Of a DNA stretch of 8,872 nucleotides, positions 5,325 through 8,872 are shown piece after piece. The first letter of the stretch is position 1; each line of letters starts with the position of its first letter. The stretch spans positions 1 through 8,872 of the forward strand of contig WFWQ01000031.1 in assembly GCA_015491015.1 (NCBI GenBank). Reading direction: 5' to 3'. Origin of the DNA: Patescibacteria group bacterium. Lineage in GTDB: Bacteria > Patescibacteriota > Minisyncoccia > Minisyncoccales > S141-161. The position numbers were made by a program, and so were the translations under genes. The notes below the pieces were generated by a model. That model searched no databases. It was not told the origin of the DNA and saw only the letters and a program-made list of their open reading frames with translations.

Positions 5325-6821
5325 TTAAACTCCGCATCCTCTACCTCCTCCTACTTGCTCTATAGCTCCTTGCTGAGAAAGCCAATTTCGGACTCTTGTC
5401 CAACCTGAAACGGTGGAATAATCTTTTCCTAATACAACTTTAGGGTCTACTTCCTCCCAGTCTTGGTTATATCTAAGTTTGAAGTACTTAGCTAAATCTA
5501 CATACTGCTGAGGAAACCAGAATGCATTGAAGTATTTAAGAGCTTCAAAGATCTCTTCGGCAGTTGCGCCTTGAGAAGCCATAATTTCTCCTAAAGCTAA
5601 AGCTGCCATCCCATGGTTACAATCTGCAAAGGCGGTAGAGTTGTTACAGCAAGGACGGTAAGAGTTGTAAGCGAACTCTTCTAATTCTTTCTGTTGTTCC
5701 GGAGTAAGTTTGATTATCTCTGTAGAAGAGTAAAGTTCAGTAGCAGGTTTAGTTCCCAAAGTCCATCCTCCAGTAGAAGCAAAGTAACCTATAGATTTCT
5801 TCCCGCCATACTTCATTAAAGGCCCTTTTTCTAAAATTGGGTTTTTATTAGTTAACCCTAAAGCCCAGAAGAGGTTGAGGAGGAAATAAGCATTTTCTCT
5901 GGTAATCTTAATCTTTTGATTTGATCCCTTAGTGAGAATTTCTATTTGTTCCGGAGTTAGAGGAGCGCCGGCTCTCTCGTAGATAGCTTTAAACTTTTCA
6001 AAATCTATAGCTCCAGCTTTCAACAACTTAGGCCCAATATCTCCATAGGTTGCGTTTATAGTATATCCTTCCTCAGGTAGAACTTTAGAGGCTATTTCGG
6101 ATAAGGTAGGAAGTGAAGAGGAGGACACAAAGTTAGGCAATGATGAAGTTTGGTTTTGGAAGTTTAACTTTAGGTTTAAACTTGAAGCTATTACCGGTAG
6201 ATAAAAGATGAAAAGGAAAGCCAAAATTGGAATTCCAACATATTTCAAGGGGTTGTTTATCTTCTGGGGCAAAGTTAGGATTAAATACCCTTCCTTTATT
6301 TCCACCTTAAAGTTATCTTTTGCACTTAAGTTGTTCTTTTGGCAGCTTTGACAATTTTCTTGCTCTAAAGCTTCTATATTTTTTGCTAAGTTTCTAATGG
6401 AAAGAAAGAGAAGGGCTAAAGCTATTCCTTTAATTTCTAATCCCTGAAAAGGGAAGGCAGCAAGCCCTCCTGCTATTCCTAAGATAGACATAAGGTAAGC
6501 TCCACATACTGGGCATCCTGTAGAGATTGCTCCTAAGAAAGCACTGGTAAAGCTGAAACTGGTAGATCCTAATTCTTTCTTTTTAGCTTCTTTAATTTGG
6601 TAGATCAACAAGCTTAAGGAAATACCAAAGGTTACTCCAATCAAAATGTTTAATAGAAGGGAGAGAATATTGTAGAGAGGAGAATTTGACTGCCAAAAGA
6701 TGCTAAAAGTGGTAGATTGCAAGAAGACGAGATAGTAGAGGAGTAGGAGATTAAAGCTGAAACTAACAGCTAAGGTTAAATATAGAGGATCTTTGAAGAT
6801 TTTTTTAAGAATTTTCATCAT
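5325..6821 (-). CDS. Five-helix membrane protein with large extracytoplasmic Cys-rich domain; conserved, function unknown
   Basis: 498 aa. About five membrane helices can be drawn (13-35, 50-75, 90-122, 131-146, 193-213). An intramembrane GCPVCG (Cys103/Cys106) lies in the third, and a CQSC pair (157-160) lies in the loop after the fourth. An odd helix count with a basic N-terminus places residues 214-498 outside. That domain has a segment around GDIGPKLLKAGAIDF (260-274) and FLLNLFWALGLTNKNPIL (313-330). It also has a putative metal or thiol site, RPCCNN...ADCNHGMA (389-406: Cys391, Cys392, Cys401, His403), and ends GGGRGCGV with Cys496. The outer domain resembles, from memory, an uncharacterised conserved bacterial family; I know no assigned function. 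The adjacent CuA cupredoxin suggests copper or disulfide chemistry. Two adjacent ATGs (6821, 6818) are possible starts, neither with an SD. Confidence 0.8.
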   Translation of the reverse strand: MMKILKKIFKDPLYLTLAVSFSFNLLLLYYLVFLQSTTFSIFWQSNSPLYNILSLLLNILIGVTFGISLSLLIYQIKEAKKKELGSTSFSFTSAFLGAISTGCPVCGAYLMSILGIAGGLAAFPFQGLEIKGIALALLFLSIRNLAKNIEALEQENCQSCQKNNLSAKDNFKVEIKEGYLILTLPQKINNPLKYVGIPILAFLFIFYLPVIASSLNLKLNFQNQTSSLPNFVSSSSLPTLSEIASKVLPEEGYTINATYGDIGPKLLKAGAIDFEKFKAIYERAGAPLTPEQIEILTKGSNQKIKITRENAYFLLNLFWALGLTNKNPILEKGPLMKYGGKKSIGYFASTGGWTLGTKPATELYSSTEIIKLTPEQQKELEEFAYNSYRPCCNNSTAFADCNHGMAALALGEIMASQGATAEEIFEALKYFNAFWFPQQYVDLAKYFKLRYNQDWEEVDPKVVLGKDYSTVSGWTRVRNWLSQQGAIEQVGGGRGCGV

Positions 6822-6890
6822 CTTTATTTAGTTTCAAGTAATCTAAAAACCTTTAAAAATAAAATCTTAAGATCTTAGAGGTTTGAGCTT

Positions 6891-7208
6891 TCAAAATATC
6901 TGCGGTTCTAATATTCCTTGTCTTAAAGCCTTTTTTGCTGGATTATTTAATTTGGAAATTATCTCTGACGAATACTTAAGTAGTTGGAGATGAGACAGCA
7001 AAGCTAAAATTGAGACTAAAATTAGCAGATTAATCTCGGTAATTATCTTTGTTTGTCCGAAGCCATAAGAGTTAAAGTTTAATTTAGAAACTAAAAAGGG
7101 TAAATCGCAATGGAGGTACTCTAAGCTTAAAAAAGAAAAGAAAGGGTAAAAAGTATAACAGCTCAGAATAGGAAAAGTTATCAAAAGGAAGGTTAAAGCC
7201 CAAGCCAT
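6891..7208 (-). CDS. Small two-helix membrane protein, function unknown (105 aa)
   Basis: No family is recognised. From the ATG at 7208, which follows the HTH gene's stop by 4 nt, the protein begins directly with a hydrophobic helix (about 2-16). A roughly 35-residue loop follows with Cys17 and Cys34, then a second helix (about 51-66) and a basic C-terminal tail that should be cytoplasmic. An alternative TTG start at 7241 adds 11 residues (MQKVCNLRFKN) and overlaps the upstream gene by 29 nt. That longer form would have a basic N-terminus before the helix, and PILSC would then look like a weak lipobox. The ATG is preferred for spacing, but neither start has a clear SD. The two loop cysteines would face the same compartment as the Cys-rich domain of the next gene. 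Confidence 0.55.
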   Translation of the reverse strand: MAWALTFLLITFPILSCYTFYPFFSFLSLEYLHCDLPFLVSKLNFNSYGFGQTKIITEINLLILVSILALLSHLQLLKYSSEIISKLNNPAKKALRQGILEPQIF

Positions 7209-7212
7209 GTTT

Positions 7213-7857
7213 TTAAATCTTAAGTTGCAAACTTTCTGCAATCTCTTTTAAAAGTTGAGAAGGAGATTTAATCTCTGCAGAAAGCTTTGTTTTAAAGTCT
7301 TTAATCTGTTTCCCTTGAAAGTCTATCTCTTTAAGCTTTTCAGTCAAATATTCTCTGTCTACGGGAAAATCTACCCCTTTAATCTTTTCTAAAACTTCAA
7401 CTGGCCAGGTATGGCAAAGTAAATGGGAGTAGTTAGAAAAGACATCAGCTAAAAAGTCTATATTTTCTTTCCCTTCTTCAATTGCTTGATAAGCTAACTT
7501 AGCTAAGCCTCCAGCTCGATGAGATCTGACTTCTTCTCCTTCTTCAGGTTCTTCACCTTTTAAAAATCTATCTATCATCTTTTGGATCTCTTCTTCTTTA
7601 GCAGAGAGAATTGCTCTTACGGTATTAGTGGAAAGCCCAAGATCTTGAGCAATCTCAGAGGTACTCTTTTGAAGGTCTCTTTGCCATACAATTACATAAG
7701 CAGCTTCCATTAAAGAAGGCAACCAAGTTAAGTTTCTATATTCAAAGAGCTTCCTTGGACCTCCTAAAATATCTAAAGCTTTAAGAAAAACTCTTAAGGC
7801 TTTTCTTTCTGCATTTTTAAAAGATTCTTCTTTAGGAGTAGAAATAACCTCGATCAT
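7213..7857 (-). CDS. HTH-containing partner protein of the KaiC-like ATPase (near-KaiC regulatory domain)
   Basis: A 214-residue soluble, charged protein. A helix-turn-helix is visible at about 65-84 (STSEIAQDLGLSTNTVRAIL), of the kind found in sigma-region-4 and response-regulator DNA-binding domains. An acidic linker (EEPEEGEE, 102-109) separates it from a second conserved block, HRAGGLAKLAYQAIEEG (113-129), and a helical C-terminal part. The combination, directly downstream of a single-domain KaiC homologue, fits the 'near KaiC' probable regulatory domain (TIGR03879) described mainly from archaea. I make this match from memory. It probably acts with its neighbour in transcriptional or signalling control; targets are unknown. 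It starts 14 nt after the KaiC-like stop (AATTAATAAACATT, no SD), so co-transcription is likely. The start is supported by operon spacing. Confidence 0.75.
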   Translation of the reverse strand: MIEVISTPKEESFKNAERKALRVFLKALDILGGPRKLFEYRNLTWLPSLMEAAYVIVWQRDLQKSTSEIAQDLGLSTNTVRAILSAKEEEIQKMIDRFLKGEEPEEGEEVRSHRAGGLAKLAYQAIEEGKENIDFLADVFSNYSHLLCHTWPVEVLEKIKGVDFPVDREYLTEKLKEIDFQGKQIKDFKTKLSAEIKSPSQLLKEIAESLQLKI

Positions 7858-7871
7858 AATGTTTATTAATT

Positions 7872-8780
7872 TTACTTTGTTTTAGCTAATTCTGACAAGG
7901 GGGGTCCAATTTTTACTAACCCAACTTTAGTTATCTCTAGAAGTCTTACTCTGGTATCGTGCCCTGCCATTCTACATCCATCTATCCTGAACAATCTTAC
8001 CAAAGATCCTAATTCGGCTTTATATAAAGACATCTCATACCGGCTTGAAATTTCCTTTTTAACTAAAACTAAAGATCCATCAACTATGTGGCCTACTGCA
8101 TATCCTCCTGCTGCTTCTGCAGTTAGCTCTTCGTGTCCTGATCTTTTTTGGGAGATAAATAAAGCAGTTTGGTGCCATTTTTTCATAAAGTTGTAGAGAG
8201 ATCTAACTACTTGTCTTGCCATCATCTCTTTGGCTTCGTAAAGACCGGTGATAGAATCTATTACTACCGATTTAGTATCGTATTTTTCAATAGCATAAGC
8301 TAAAGTATCTAATAAAGCCGGAATACTTTCTCTTAAAGTAGAGTTTGAAGCAGCGTCTATCACTACAATTGAGTTTTCGATCTTAGAAAACTTTATTCCT
8401 AAAGCTTCAGCTCTCATTTTGAGTCCGGAATAAAGAAAAGATGCAGGTTGTTCTACGGTAACAAAGCAAACTGGATAACCTAAGCTAGCTTGGGTTACTG
8501 CAAACTGTTCTGCCATTAAGCTTTTTCCAGTATCTGGAACTCCTGTAATATTGAAGACTCCGTAAGCTGGATATCCTCCTAAAGGGATAGTTTTTACTTT
8601 ACCTTTCTCAAGCTTAGTAATAAAGAAAAGATCGTCTAAACCTTCTACTCCGGACTTAATTCCAAAAAGCTTAGGAGCTTTGCCTTTAAGCTCTTCTAGA
8701 GTGCTAACTTGTTCTACAAAAACATTTCTTTCTCTTTCTTCGGGATCTTCTTGAAAGTTGGAAGGATTGGTTTTTGACAT
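7872..8780 (-). CDS. Single-domain KaiC-like / RAD55-type RecA-fold ATPase
   Basis: The 302-residue protein has one RecA/KaiC domain (about 40-290); the clock protein KaiC has two. Walker A is GVPDTGKS (80-87). The catalytic-Glu strand is VTVEQ (Glu110, followed by Gln where KaiC has a second Glu). Walker B is SVVIDS with Asp175, and FISQ (Gln211) occupies the sensor position. The N-terminal IKSGVEGLDDLF (41-52) is the usual KaiC-family lead-in. The first 35 residues are charged and probably disordered. The paired HTH gene follows, suggesting an ATP-dependent sensory or regulatory switch; a DNA-repair role as in RadA/Rad55 is less likely given that partner. The ATG lies only 7 nt from the 3' end of tRNA-Ser, with no room for a promoter or SD. 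It is presumably expressed from the tRNA transcript. Confidence 0.88.
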   Translation of the reverse strand: MSKTNPSNFQEDPEERERNVFVEQVSTLEELKGKAPKLFGIKSGVEGLDDLFFITKLEKGKVKTIPLGGYPAYGVFNITGVPDTGKSLMAEQFAVTQASLGYPVCFVTVEQPASFLYSGLKMRAEALGIKFSKIENSIVVIDAASNSTLRESIPALLDTLAYAIEKYDTKSVVIDSITGLYEAKEMMARQVVRSLYNFMKKWHQTALFISQKRSGHEELTAEAAGGYAVGHIVDGSLVLVKKEISSRYEMSLYKAELGSLVRLFRIDGCRMAGHDTRVRLLEITKVGLVKIGPPLSELAKTK

Positions 8781-8787
8781 AAAAATG

Positions 8788-8872
8788 CGGTGGGAGTGGG
8801 ACTCGAACCCACAATCCGCCTTGCGGCGGACCCGGCTCTCCAGGCCGGTGCCTTACCAATTCGGCGCATCCC
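8788..8872 (-). tRNA. tRNA-Ser (anticodon GGA), first bases beyond the window edge
   Basis: This is a class II tRNA read on the minus strand. The 3' acceptor strand TCCCACC (8789-8795), with discriminator G at 8788, pairs with GGGA at the window edge, so about three bases (expected GGT) lie beyond 8872. The anticodon stem CCGGC/GCCGG encloses loop CTGGAGA with anticodon GGA (8839-8841), reading UCC and UCU. The long variable arm has a 6-bp stem TCCGCC/GGCGGA capped by GCAA, a GNRA-type tetraloop. The T arm is GTGGG-TTCGAGT-CCCAC. The base after the discriminator begins CAT, so CCA is not encoded. The long arm and G73 both identify serine. The KaiC-like gene starts 7 nt downstream on the same strand. 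Confidence 0.95.

Noticed and set aside
6840..6890. Possible terminator hairpin between the small membrane protein and the 498-aa gene (AAACCT...AGGTTT followed by T)
   Set aside because: The stem is only about 6 bp with a loop of over 20 nt, too weak to call. The two genes may or may not share a transcript.

Overview
This is an AT-rich bacterial chromosome segment. It holds the start of an F-type ATP synthase operon (atpB), ribosomal protein L28, two tRNA genes without encoded CCA, and a short site-2 protease. Most of the rest are exported or membrane proteins and regulators of unknown function. The F0 subunit a, the L28 and the perfect Shine-Dalgarno (SD) sequences make it bacterial. The KaiC-like ATPase paired with a helix-turn-helix (HTH) partner is a gene pair best known from archaea. 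Compact gene packing, a very short L28, scarce SD sites and the Glu/Lys/Ile-rich proteins suggest a Patescibacteria (CPR)-like lineage, possibly thermophilic. That placement is inference; the window contains no decisive marker.

Layout. 1-682 (-): 5' part of atpB, cut by the window edge, with its own promoter. 798-870 (+): tRNA-Gly(GCC), followed by a strong bidirectional hairpin terminator shared with the convergent gene. 907-3902 (-): a two-gene operon with a near-consensus promoter and excellent SD sites, encoding an exported HExxH metallopeptidase-like protein and then a lipoprotein whose start overlaps it (ATGA). 3992-4612 (-): M50 site-2 protease, divergent from rpmB (4683-4877, +); their predicted promoters overlap. 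4881-5273 (-): a membrane-anchored cupredoxin with a complete CuA ligand set, meeting rpmB tail to tail with a 3-nt gap. 5325-6821 (-): a five-helix membrane protein with a large extracytoplasmic Cys-rich domain. 6891-7208 (-): a small two-helix membrane protein. 7213-7857 and 7872-8780 (-): the HTH regulator and its KaiC-like ATPase. 8788-8872 (-): tRNA-Ser(GGA), cut by the window edge and lying 7 nt from the KaiC-like start codon. There is no gene-free stretch longer than 300 bases.

How the genes may work together. The tRNA-Ser, KaiC-like, HTH and small membrane genes are packed closely enough to be one transcript. It may continue into the Cys-rich membrane protein and the CuA cupredoxin. 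The last two look like a membrane-surface metal or thiol redox module, because both carry clustered Cys/His/Met residues facing outward. The protease/lipoprotein operon is a separate unit. Its initiation signals are far stronger than those of every other gene in the window, which mostly lack SD sequences and have very short leaders. The best candidates for an undescribed system are the CuA/Cys-rich module and the metalloprotease-lipoprotein pair.
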